Below, in pieces: positions 7,292 to 13,965 of a DNA stretch of 41,125 nt (position 1 is the stretch's first letter; each line of letters begins with the position of its first letter). Under the pieces are notes generated by a model. That model was not told where the DNA came from. It worked only from the letters and a program-made list of their open reading frames with translations, and made no database searches. The stretch is from Terriglobales bacterium (GTDB lineage: Bacteria; Acidobacteriota; Terriglobia; Terriglobales; Acidobacteriaceae): positions 1 through 41,125 of the forward strand of contig DATIGQ010000065.1 of NCBI GenBank assembly GCA_035454605.1, written 5' to 3'. Position numbers and translations under genes: made by a program.

Positions 7292-8239
7292 ATGAAGCGG
7301 ATCTGCATCGTCGGCGCCGGTTCCATCGGCAGTCTGTACGCTGCGCATCTGGCCCGCGTCGCTGAGGTATGGTGCTTCGTCCGCCGTCCTGAGCACGCCC
7401 GCGTGCTGAACGAGCAGGGCTTGCGGGTCTCCGGCGGGCACGATTTTCACGTCCGCCTCCGGGCCACGCACGACCCCGCCGAGCTTCCCGATTTCGATTT
7501 CGGCATCGTGGCCACCAAGGCCACGCAGACCGCGGAGGCCTTCGCGCCCGTGGGCCGCCATTTCGACCAAGGCGCCGTGCTCTCGGCGCAGAATGGGCTG
7601 GGCAGCGAGGAGATCCTGGTACAGCACACGCGCGGCTACATCATCCGCGGCACGACCTTCATGAGCGGCACCCGCCACAGTGACACGCACGTGCAGTACG
7701 AGCTGGATACGCCTACCTGGATGGGTCCCTTCGAGCCCACCAACACGCCGCTGGAGACAGTGAAGGAACTCGCCGACCTCATCGTGGCCGGCGGCCTTAA
7801 GGCAGAAGCCCTTGCAGATGCCAAGCCGTCACAGTGGTCCAAGCTGATCTTCAACGCGTCGGTGAACAGCGTCTCGGCGCTCGCCGGGCTGCCGCACTGC
7901 CCGGAGTTCGCTCACGAGCACCGGTTCTCCGACCTCGGCCACCTGCTCCACGACTTGATCAACGAGGGCAAGGCCGTGGCCGCGGCGCTCGGCATCCAAC
8001 TGCATGAAGACCCATGGGAGATGAACAAGATCGGCGCCCAGACCGACCACCCCACCTCCATGCTCTATGATGTTCGTCACCGGCTCCCGACCGAGGTGGA
8101 CTTCCTCGGCGGCGCCATCGCCCGCGAGGCCGCGCGGGCCGCCGTTCCCGCGCCCCTGCACACGGCGCTCTACCGGCTGATCAAGGGTTTGGAATTATCC
8201 TGGACTCGCGAAACGCGAAACGAGAAACGGGAGACCTGA
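7292..8239 (+). CDS. Ketopantoate reductase-like (PanE/ApbA family) oxidoreductase, copy 1
   Basis: A 315-residue NADP-dependent 2-ketoacid reductase-like protein. The Rossmann motif GAGSIGS is at residues 8-14; 'GIVATKATQT', 'AQNGLGSEE' and 'IRGTTF' follow. The catalytic lysine is in QWSKLIFNASVNSV, and the substrate-binding glutamate is in PTEVDFLGG. PanE reduces ketopantoate in CoA synthesis, but two paralogs inside a catabolic locus suggest reduction of another 2-oxo acid. It shares 'GPFEPTNTP' and many other stretches with the copy at 12920. The last dozen residues (TRETRNEKRET) are encoded by a heptamer repeat and are probably not part of the fold. Confidence 0.85.
   Translation: MKRICIVGAGSIGSLYAAHLARVAEVWCFVRRPEHARVLNEQGLRVSGGHDFHVRLRATHDPAELPDFDFGIVATKATQTAEAFAPVGRHFDQGAVLSAQNGLGSEEILVQHTRGYIIRGTTFMSGTRHSDTHVQYELDTPTWMGPFEPTNTPLETVKELADLIVAGGLKAEALADAKPSQWSKLIFNASVNSVSALAGLPHCPEFAHEHRFSDLGHLLHDLINEGKAVAAALGIQLHEDPWEMNKIGAQTDHPTSMLYDVRHRLPTEVDFLGGAIAREAARAAVPAPLHTALYRLIKGLELSWTRETRNEKRET
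8208..8235. repeat. 7-bp tandem repeat inside the 3' end of the PanE-like gene
   Basis: Four heptamers: GCGAAAC (8208), GCGAAAC (8215), GAGAAAC (8222) and GGGAGAC (8229). They are translated as the charged C-terminal tail of copy 1 and stop just before its TGA. The last unit also supplies the purine-rich leader of the next gene. Confidence 0.85.
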
Positions 8240-8245
8240 AGCGAA

Positions 8246-9433
8246 ATGGCCTGGCCCCTGGATGCACCCAAACTCGACCGCGTCCGCGCGCTGATGAAGG
8301 CGCAGGACCTCTCCGCCATGGTCTGCCGCGCGCCGGACAACATCCTCTACCTCACCAACTACTGGTGCATGAAGGGATACGACGCGGTGGTCTTCCCGCG
8401 CGAAGGCGAGCCCACGCTCATCACCCTGGAACCGCAGTTGAAGGACGCCCAGCGCAACTCCTGGACGAAAGATCTTCGTTTATTCAAGGGATACCACGAG
8501 CGCGACCCGCGCCCGCCCAACTTCCGCGCTCTGGATATTGCGCTGGAGGTGCTCAAGGAACGGGGATTGACGGACAAGGTCGGCATCGAGCTCACCAACT
8601 CGTCGCAGGCCGCCGATCGCATGGTGGGCGAGCCCACCGTCTACTCCCAGCCCTACTTCGACGCCTTCCGCAAGGTTTCCGGGCAGGTGGTGGACGCCAT
8701 GCCCCTGCTCATCGAAGCCCGCGCCATCAAGACGCCGCAGGAGATCGAGCGCATGCGCCTGGCCAACGAACTGGCCGCGCTCGCCATGGAACACGTCCGG
8801 CAGAACATGCGGCCCGGCATGAAAGAAAGCGAAGTCGGAGCCATGTTCGAAGGCTTCGTGCACGGCGTCGGAGTCGGCTACCAGGGCAAAGTGGAGATGG
8901 CGCGCGCCTTCACCCTGGTCTGGTCCGGACCCGGCATCGCCACTTTTACCGCCACCGGCGACCGTCCCATTCAGGAACACGAGCCCACCCTGTTCGAGAT
9001 CTGGGTCTGCGTGGACGGCTACTGGAACGACCTCACCAAGAACCTCAGCCCCGGCAAGCTCACTCCGCGCTATGAGAAACTGCTCGACCTTTTGCTCGCA
9101 GTGTTCAACGAAGGCGTCGCCTTCGCCCGCGATGGCGCCAGCTTCCCCGAACTCGACCGCCTCATCCGCGCCCGCATCGCCGAAGGCGGCTATCCCGGCC
9201 AGCCGTCGCATCCCGTCTGCCACGGCGTGGGGGCTCGCGCCCATGAGCCGCCCTATGCCCATCAGGCCGGTACCGGCACCATCCGCCAGAACATGGTGCT
9301 GGCTATTGAACCGGGGATTTATTGGGAAGGCGGCGGCGGATTGCGGCTGGAGGACGACTTCCTCATCACCGCCACCGGCAACGAGAAGCTCTGCACGTTC
9401 CCCGACGACTTTCGCACGCTGATTCCGTCGTGA
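8246..9433 (+). CDS. M24-family metallohydrolase (Xaa-Pro aminopeptidase/prolidase-like)
   Basis: A 395-residue two-domain protein: an N-terminal creatinase-like domain (about 1-160) and a C-terminal M24 'pita-bread' domain. The five canonical dinuclear metal ligands are largely present. The DxG...D pair reads FEIWVCVDGYWNDLTKN, so the first Asp appears as Glu and the second (ND) is kept. The histidine is in CHGVGARAHEPP, and the two glutamates are in IEPGIYW and LEDDF. Such enzymes cleave X-Pro bonds or other amide/amidine C-N bonds. It follows copy 1 of the PanE-like gene by 6 bases and precedes an M20 hydrolase and a second M24 protein, so an amide or peptide-like intermediate is likely. 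Confidence 0.85.
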   Translation: MAWPLDAPKLDRVRALMKAQDLSAMVCRAPDNILYLTNYWCMKGYDAVVFPREGEPTLITLEPQLKDAQRNSWTKDLRLFKGYHERDPRPPNFRALDIALEVLKERGLTDKVGIELTNSSQAADRMVGEPTVYSQPYFDAFRKVSGQVVDAMPLLIEARAIKTPQEIERMRLANELAALAMEHVRQNMRPGMKESEVGAMFEGFVHGVGVGYQGKVEMARAFTLVWSGPGIATFTATGDRPIQEHEPTLFEIWVCVDGYWNDLTKNLSPGKLTPRYEKLLDLLLAVFNEGVAFARDGASFPELDRLIRARIAEGGYPGQPSHPVCHGVGARAHEPPYAHQAGTGTIRQNMVLAIEPGIYWEGGGGLRLEDDFLITATGNEKLCTFPDDFRTLIPS

Positions 9434-9504
9434 TTGCACGTGACGCCATGCGGGCTGAAGGAGTAGATTCTTTCTTCACCTCCTGAGGCCTGACGCCACC
9501 GAAC

Positions 9505-10767
9505 ATGCCCAAGTCCGTCGCAAAAAAGAAAAAGCCCGACCTGGCCCATTCCATCCTTGCCCACATCGACGAAGAGGCCCTCATCACCATGGCCTGCGAT
9601 GTGGTGAACATCCCCAGCCCCACCGGCGAAGAGCAGGCCATGGCGGAATACATGGCCCAGACCTTTGAGCGCATGGGCCTGGAAGTGGCCTGGCAGGAAG
9701 TGGAAACCGGCCGCGCCAACGTGATTGGCCGCTTGCCGGGTGCGGGTAACGGCAAGACGCTGATGTTCAACGGCCACATGGATACCTCCAACACCGGCCG
9801 CGAGCCGTTTCTCACCGGAATCGGCTACAAGCCCCATGCCATCATCCGCAACGAGATGATCTACGGCCTCGGCATCTACAACATGAAGGGCGCGCTGGTC
9901 TGCTACACCCATGCGGTGCGTGCGTTGCAGGCCGCTGGCGTCCGCCTGGAAGGCGACGTGGTCATCGCCGCCGTCGCCGGCGAGATTGAAAAGTCGCAGG
10001 TCGGGGAGTACCAGGGCCGGGAATTCCGCGGCTACGGTTGCGGCACGCACTACCTGGTGAACCACGGGACGCTCCCGGACATGTGCATCCTGGGCGAGCC
10101 CACGGATATGCAGCTCGTTCTCGGTCACTACGGTTCCATGTGGGTCCGTCTTTCGACCGCCGGGCTCTACGTGCACACCGCCTTCGGGCCCGGTCGGGAA
10201 GGCGAGAACTCCTTGCGGCGCATGCACCAGGTCATGGCCGATCTGATGAAGTGGATTCCTGGCTGGCAGGAGCGCAGCGCCTACGGCAACAAGAAGGGCT
10301 TCGTGAACCTGGGCGGCATCCACGGCGGCCATGCCTGGCGCGCCAGCCGCACCCCTGAACGCACCGAGCTCTATCTCGACGTCCGTGTTCCGCCCACCAT
10401 GCCCATGGCCGAGGCGCGCCGCGACTTCAAGCGGTTCTTTCTTGACCTGCGCCAGCGGCACCCGGACTGGGGCCTCGAATTCGAAACCTATGTTTCCGTG
10501 CCCGGCGCCGAGATCGCCGCCGACCACGCGATGATCCGCGCCATCGAGAAGAACCATCGCCGCATCGTGGGTCAGCCGCCCAAGCGCGATACCGTGCTCT
10601 GGTCTTCCGACGCCAGTGTGCTCACCCGCTATGGCGTGCCGACGGTGAACTACGGGCCGTCCAGCGGTCCCCGCGACAAGGAAGGCGAGAAGGTGCGCAT
10701 CAAGACGCTCGTGGACATGACCCGCATCTACGCCCTTATCGCGGCGGACCTCTGCGGGGCGCAATAA
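9505..10767 (+). CDS. M20-family hydrolase (ArgE/DapE-like) with altered metal site
   Basis: A 420-residue M20 metallopeptidase-fold protein. The first metal motif is intact (FNGHMDT, H91 and D93). The next canonical position, the bridging aspartate of 'G.G..DMKG', is asparagine here (YGLGIYNMKGA, N126; codon AAC at 9880-9882). A glutamate-rich stretch GEIEKS (159-164) and GEPTD (E198) supply possible catalytic base and ligand. The usual C-terminal metal histidine is not obvious (YGPSSGPRDKEGE). M20 enzymes hydrolyse N-acyl amino acids, carbamoyl groups or peptides. The changes suggest an altered or mononuclear site; activity is uncertain. It lies 71 bases after the M24 gene, in line with the same operon. 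Confidence 0.8.
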   Translation: MPKSVAKKKKPDLAHSILAHIDEEALITMACDVVNIPSPTGEEQAMAEYMAQTFERMGLEVAWQEVETGRANVIGRLPGAGNGKTLMFNGHMDTSNTGREPFLTGIGYKPHAIIRNEMIYGLGIYNMKGALVCYTHAVRALQAAGVRLEGDVVIAAVAGEIEKSQVGEYQGREFRGYGCGTHYLVNHGTLPDMCILGEPTDMQLVLGHYGSMWVRLSTAGLYVHTAFGPGREGENSLRRMHQVMADLMKWIPGWQERSAYGNKKGFVNLGGIHGGHAWRASRTPERTELYLDVRVPPTMPMAEARRDFKRFFLDLRQRHPDWGLEFETYVSVPGAEIAADHAMIRAIEKNHRRIVGQPPKRDTVLWSSDASVLTRYGVPTVNYGPSSGPRDKEGEKVRIKTLVDMTRIYALIAADLCGAQ

Positions 10768-10770
10768 TGT

Positions 10771-10817
10771 TGTCATCCTGAGCGAGACGCTGTTGCTCTC
10801 TGTCGAGCGAAGGATCT
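10771..10817. repeat. Dispersed intergenic repeat, GTCATCCTGAGCG...AAGGATCT type
   Basis: The two ends of this stretch match the repeat at 12844-12869. ATCCT (10775-10779) and AGGAT (10811-10815) can pair. It fills the start of the 117-bp gap after the M20 gene. I recall this motif as a widespread intergenic element in Acidobacteriota and some other phyla; here it is unlikely to code. Confidence 0.6.
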
Positions 10818-10884
10818 GGGCGCGCCGATTCGCGCCAAGTGCGCGAAAGGCGCGCATCCTTATAGGAGACCTGAGACCCTAAGC

Positions 10885-12009
10885 ATGCCATCCCCCGCCG
10901 AACTCGCTCGCCGTTACGCCAACATCCGTCGCGCCATGCAGGCCGAGAATGTGGACGCCCTCATCGTTTGCGGCAACCAGTACGCCGGCTTCGAAGGCGC
11001 GGTCCGCTACGTTTCCGGCTTTGAGATCGTGCACCGCTACTGCTATGTGCTCATTCCGATGGAAGGGGATCTGACGCTCATCTTCCCCGCGGAAGCCCGT
11101 TGGATCGGCGACAAATCCAAGCCCTGGGTGCGCGACCACGTCTGGCCCGCCATCCCCGGTCAATGGATCGCCGCGCGCGCTCAAGAACGGAAGTGGAAGC
11201 GCCTCGGCGTCTACGGCCTCAAGCACGTCATGGCGGTCGTCGATTACCAGGCGCTGGTGTCGGCGGGCCTGGAGCTCGTGGACTTCGATTTCGCTTTCGA
11301 CATGGCCCGCGCGGTCAAGAGCGAAGAAGAGATGAAAGAGATCCGCGAGGCCATGGACATCGTGGTCGAGGGCTTCCATGCCCTGGTGAAGAGCTACGCT
11401 CCCGGCAAGACCGAAGCCGAGATCATGGCGCCCGCCGTCGAGGTCTATTTCGCGCGCGGCGCCGGCCCGCGCATGATGAACATCGTGCTCTCCGGCACCC
11501 ACGGCACCGCCGAAGCATCGTTCAAAGTTCCCGGCCACCGCGTGGTGAATCCCGACGACCTCATGCTCTACTCCCTGGAGGTCACCAACTCGGAGGGCTA
11601 CTGGGTGGAGTTCTCCCGCGCCATCATCGAGGGCAAGCTCGACCCGGTTACCGAGCGCATGAGGCAGGCCTACCCCACCGCGATGGAGGAGGCGCGCAAG
11701 CGCCTGCGCGAAGGCGAACTTGCCTCCAGCGTCCACCGCGCCATCACCGACGTTTTCAAGGAGCACGGCTTCTCCCTCGGCCACCTCTCCGGTCACGGCA
11801 TCGGCGCCACCATGCTGGAGTACCCCGCCGTGGGTTCGTCGAGTGACGTCGTCCTGAAGGAAAACATGGTGCTCTCCGTTCATCCCCAGGTGGTGGATCA
11901 GGATGGCAAGGTCTGCCTCTACACGCAGGACACCTATCGCGTGGGCAAGAGCGAGGGCGAGAACCTCTGTGACGTTCCCTGGCGCCTCTACCGCGGCGGC
12001 GACGTTTAG
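10885..12009 (+). CDS. Creatinase-like M24 'pita-bread' hydrolase lacking metal ligands
   Basis: A 374-residue creatinase/prolidase-fold protein with an N-terminal domain (about 1-150) and a C-terminal M24 domain. The metal site is degenerate. The two aspartate positions read as glutamates (LEVTNSEGYWVEFSRA). The catalytic-region histidine is kept (SGHGIGATMLEYP). The glutamate of the 'EPG' motif is replaced (SVHPQVV), and the final glutamate is Gln (YTQDTYRV). Creatinase is the known metal-free member of this fold and hydrolyses C-N bonds in amidino compounds; that is a better model than a peptidase. It is the second M24 gene of the locus and is not a close copy of the first. Confidence 0.82.
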   Translation: MPSPAELARRYANIRRAMQAENVDALIVCGNQYAGFEGAVRYVSGFEIVHRYCYVLIPMEGDLTLIFPAEARWIGDKSKPWVRDHVWPAIPGQWIAARAQERKWKRLGVYGLKHVMAVVDYQALVSAGLELVDFDFAFDMARAVKSEEEMKEIREAMDIVVEGFHALVKSYAPGKTEAEIMAPAVEVYFARGAGPRMMNIVLSGTHGTAEASFKVPGHRVVNPDDLMLYSLEVTNSEGYWVEFSRAIIEGKLDPVTERMRQAYPTAMEEARKRLREGELASSVHRAITDVFKEHGFSLGHLSGHGIGATMLEYPAVGSSSDVVLKENMVLSVHPQVVDQDGKVCLYTQDTYRVGKSEGENLCDVPWRLYRGGDV

Positions 12010-12031
12010 CGCCGGCGCCCCGCCGACTGTC

Positions 12032-12052
12032 GCGCGGGCCTCCTGCCCGCGC
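12032..12052. other. Strong stem-loop (8-bp stem, 5-base loop)
   Basis: GCGCGGGC (12032-12039) and GCCCGCGC (12045-12052) form a perfect stem 22 bases after the stop of the creatinase-like gene. The following bases (ATTCTTGTTCTTCTT) are T-rich on the plus strand, so it could act as a rho-independent terminator or attenuator, or be a small REP-like palindrome. The rest of 12053-12138 holds a motif resembling dispersed 'TTCGTGTCCTTNGTGGTGAA' elements and no gene. Confidence 0.5.
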
Positions 12053-12138
12053 ATTCTTGTTCTTCTTCGTGTCCTTGGTGGTGAAAATCCGTTCCGTCGC
12101 TTCCTGCGTAACTCGTACGACAGACTGGTTGTTTTTCT

Positions 12139-12180
12139 GAGAATTGGGAACTGAGAACTAGCCACTGATCCCTGATGACT
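12139..12180. repeat. 7-bp tandem repeat that contains the next start codon
   Basis: Six heptamers in register: GAGAATT (12139), GGGAACT (12146), GAGAACT (12153), AGCCACT (12160), GATCCCT (12167) and GATGACT (12174). The last unit contains the ATG (12175) of the following gene. Confidence 0.8.
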
Positions 12181-12834
12181 GTCTTCCTCACTGGCTCCAC
12201 CGGCTACATGGGACACGCGCTGGTCCCGCGCCTCCTTGCCCGCGGCCATCGCCTGAAGGCCCTGGCGCGTCCCGGCTCGGAGCGCAAGCTGGGGCCGGGC
12301 TGTGAGCTGGTTTCCGGCAACGCCCTGGACGCAACCAGCTATCGCGATAACATCGCCCCTGCGGACACCTTCGTCCATCTGGTCGGCGTGCCCCATCCCG
12401 CGCCGTGGAAGGGAGCGCGGTTCCGTGCCGTGGACTTGGTCTCTATCCGGGAAGCCGTTCCGGCGGCGGTGGCTGCGGGCATCCGTCACTTCGTTTACCT
12501 CAGCGTGGCCCAGCCTGCGCCCATCATGAAGGCTTACCTCGAAGTGCGCGCCGAAGGCGAGCGCCTGCTGCGCGAGAGCGGCGTGAACGCCACGTTTCTG
12601 CGGCCCTGGTACGTGCTCGGTCCCGGGCACTACTGGCCGTATCTGTTGCTTCCCGGATACTGGTTGGGCGAACTGCTTCCGCCCACGCGGGAGAGCGCGC
12701 GTCGTCTGGGTCTCGTTTCCCTCAACCAGATGCTTGCCGCTTTGGTCTCCGCCGTAGAGAATCCTCCTGCGGGCATTCGGGTCGTCGAAGTGCCCGCCAT
12801 CCGCAAAAGTCGGATTGATTTGTCCGCCATTTAG
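12175..12834 (+). CDS. NAD(P)-dependent epimerase/NmrA-like Rossmann protein
   Basis: A 219-residue short, atypical SDR-type protein. The nucleotide-binding loop GSTGYMGHAL is at residues 7-16, followed by 'LLARGHRLKALARPGSERKL', 'FVHLVGVPHPAPW' and 'FVYLSVAQPAPIMKAYLEVRAEGERLL', in which the usual YxxxK becomes YLEVR. Proteins of this size act as NAD-binding sensors or reductases. No specific reaction can be assigned. The start codon lies inside a heptamer repeat and has no Shine-Dalgarno sequence, so the ATG is chosen only because the Rossmann strand starts directly after it. Confidence 0.72.
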   Translation: MTVFLTGSTGYMGHALVPRLLARGHRLKALARPGSERKLGPGCELVSGNALDATSYRDNIAPADTFVHLVGVPHPAPWKGARFRAVDLVSIREAVPAAVAAGIRHFVYLSVAQPAPIMKAYLEVRAEGERLLRESGVNATFLRPWYVLGPGHYWPYLLLPGYWLGELLPPTRESARRLGLVSLNQMLAALVSAVENPPAGIRVVEVPAIRKSRIDLSAI

Positions 12835-12843
12835 CAGGTGCTT

Positions 12844-12869
12844 GTCATCCCGAGCGCAGCGAGGGATCT
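12844..12869. repeat. Second dispersed intergenic repeat, GTCATCCCGAGCG...GGGATCT type
   Basis: ATCCC (12847-12851) pairs with GGGAT (12863-12867) around an 11-base loop. It shares its ends with 10771-10817, with compensating C/G changes in the stem relative to that copy (ATCCT/AGGAT), which supports a structured element. Confidence 0.6.
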
Positions 12870-12877
12870 GCTTTTTC

Positions 12878-12905
12878 TGGCAACTGGCAACTCGGTACGG
12901 GCAAC
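12878..12905. repeat. 7-bp tandem repeat, four units
   Basis: TGGCAAC at 12878 and 12885, TCGGTAC at 12892 and GGGCAAC at 12899. It directly precedes the Shine-Dalgarno sequence (AAAGGG) of the second PanE-like gene. Confidence 0.8.
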
Positions 12906-12919
12906 TTGAAAGGGTCAAA

Positions 12920-13846
12920 ATGAAGAAACGAATCTGTGTCGTCGGATGTGGAGCGGTGGGCAGCTTGTTCGCGGCTCACCTGGCGCAAAAGGGTGAGGCC
13001 GAGGTCTTCGCCTATGACGTCTCCCGCGAGCACGTGAATGCCATCAACGGCAGTGGTCTGCGTCTCTCGGGGGAGGCCGAATTCACTGCCCGCCTGCGCG
13101 CCGCCTACGATGCCAAGGAACTGCCCCGCTGCGACTATGGCATTGTGGCCACCAAGAGTGTCCACACGCGCGGCGCCATGCAGCAGGTCGCGCGTCTCTT
13201 CGATGAGAAGAGCGCGGTCTGCTCGGTGCAGAACGGCGTGGGCAACGAGGAGATCATTGCCGAACACGTGAAGTACGTCATCCGCGGCACCACCTTCCCC
13301 GCCGGCCACATCCTCGCCCCCGGTCACGTCGGGTACGACATCAAGGGCGACACCTGGATCGGCCCTTTCGAGCCTACCAACACGCCCATGTCCATGGTGG
13401 AAGAGCTGGCAGGGCTCATGACCCGCTCCGGCATGAACACCATCGCCATGCAGGACGCGCGCGGCGCCCAGTGGACCAAGCTGATTTTCAACGCCGGCAC
13501 CAATCCCGTGGGCGCGCTCACCGGACTGCATCACAGCGCGGCTTCGTTCTTCCAGCCTACCGGCGAACTTTTTGACGCGCTCATCGACGAGGGGCTGGCC
13601 GTCGCTCGCGCCCTGGGCATCGAGCTGCATAACGATCCCAAGGCGCTCGTGCTCAAGGCGGCCAACGCGCCCGGCAAGCACAAGGCTTCCATGCTGCAGG
13701 ACGCCGAGGCCCGCCGCCAGACCGAAGTCGACTTCATGAACGGCGCCATCGTGGAGTGGGGCAAGAAGACCGGCGTCCCCACGCCCCTGAACAAGGCTAT
13801 CTGGGAGCTGGTGAAGGGACTGGAGCACTCCTGGACGAATCCGTAA
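12920..13846 (+). CDS. Ketopantoate reductase-like (PanE/ApbA family) oxidoreductase, copy 2
   Basis: A 308-residue paralog of the protein at 7292. It has the Rossmann motif GCGAVGS (residues 9-15), 'GIVATKSVHTRG', 'VQNGVGNEE', 'VIRGTTF' and 'WIGPFEPTNTP'. The catalytic lysine lies in QWTKLIFNAGTNPVGAL and the glutamate in QTEVDFMNGAI. Unlike copy 1 its C-terminus ends cleanly after 'LVKGLEHSWTNP'. The ATG at 12920 is preferred over upstream in-frame codons because AAAGGG lies about 5 bases ahead and the Rossmann strand begins at once. Two divergent copies in one locus suggest two different 2-oxo acid substrates or a heteromer. Confidence 0.85.
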   Translation: MKKRICVVGCGAVGSLFAAHLAQKGEAEVFAYDVSREHVNAINGSGLRLSGEAEFTARLRAAYDAKELPRCDYGIVATKSVHTRGAMQQVARLFDEKSAVCSVQNGVGNEEIIAEHVKYVIRGTTFPAGHILAPGHVGYDIKGDTWIGPFEPTNTPMSMVEELAGLMTRSGMNTIAMQDARGAQWTKLIFNAGTNPVGALTGLHHSAASFFQPTGELFDALIDEGLAVARALGIELHNDPKALVLKAANAPGKHKASMLQDAEARRQTEVDFMNGAIVEWGKKTGVPTPLNKAIWELVKGLEHSWTNP

Positions 13847-13853
13847 GACACCC

Positions 13854-13881
13854 GTTTCCAGTTTCGAGTTTCCAGTCAGAA
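13854..13881. repeat. 7-bp tandem repeat in inverted orientation
   Basis: GTTTCCA (13854), GTTTCGA (13861), GTTTCCA (13868) and GTCAGAA (13875). GTTTCCA is the exact reverse complement of TGGAAAC, the unit at 13931-13958, so the two arrays can pair across about 50 bases. Confidence 0.85.
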
Positions 13882-13930
13882 TCACTGACGAAATCGCTAA
13901 GGTCATTTATCATGACTGCCGCTTCCTTGC

Positions 13931-13958
13931 TGGAAACTTGAAACAGAAAGCTGGAAAC
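13931..13958. repeat. 7-bp tandem repeat upstream of the second LLM gene
   Basis: TGGAAAC (13931), TTGAAAC (13938), AGAAAGC (13945) and TGGAAAC (13952). A further 7 bases (TGCCCTC) lead in register to the ATG at 13966. The array is inverted relative to 13854-13881. Confidence 0.85.
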
Positions 13959-13965
13959 TGCCCTC

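Noticed and set aside
7292-13846. Ketopantoate reductases for coenzyme A synthesis (panE)
   Set aside because: Two diverged copies lie among catabolic genes with no other pantothenate genes, so the housekeeping assignment and symbol were withheld.
7256-13958. CRISPR array
   Set aside because: The repeats are 7 bases long, contiguous and degenerate, with no spacers and no cas genes.
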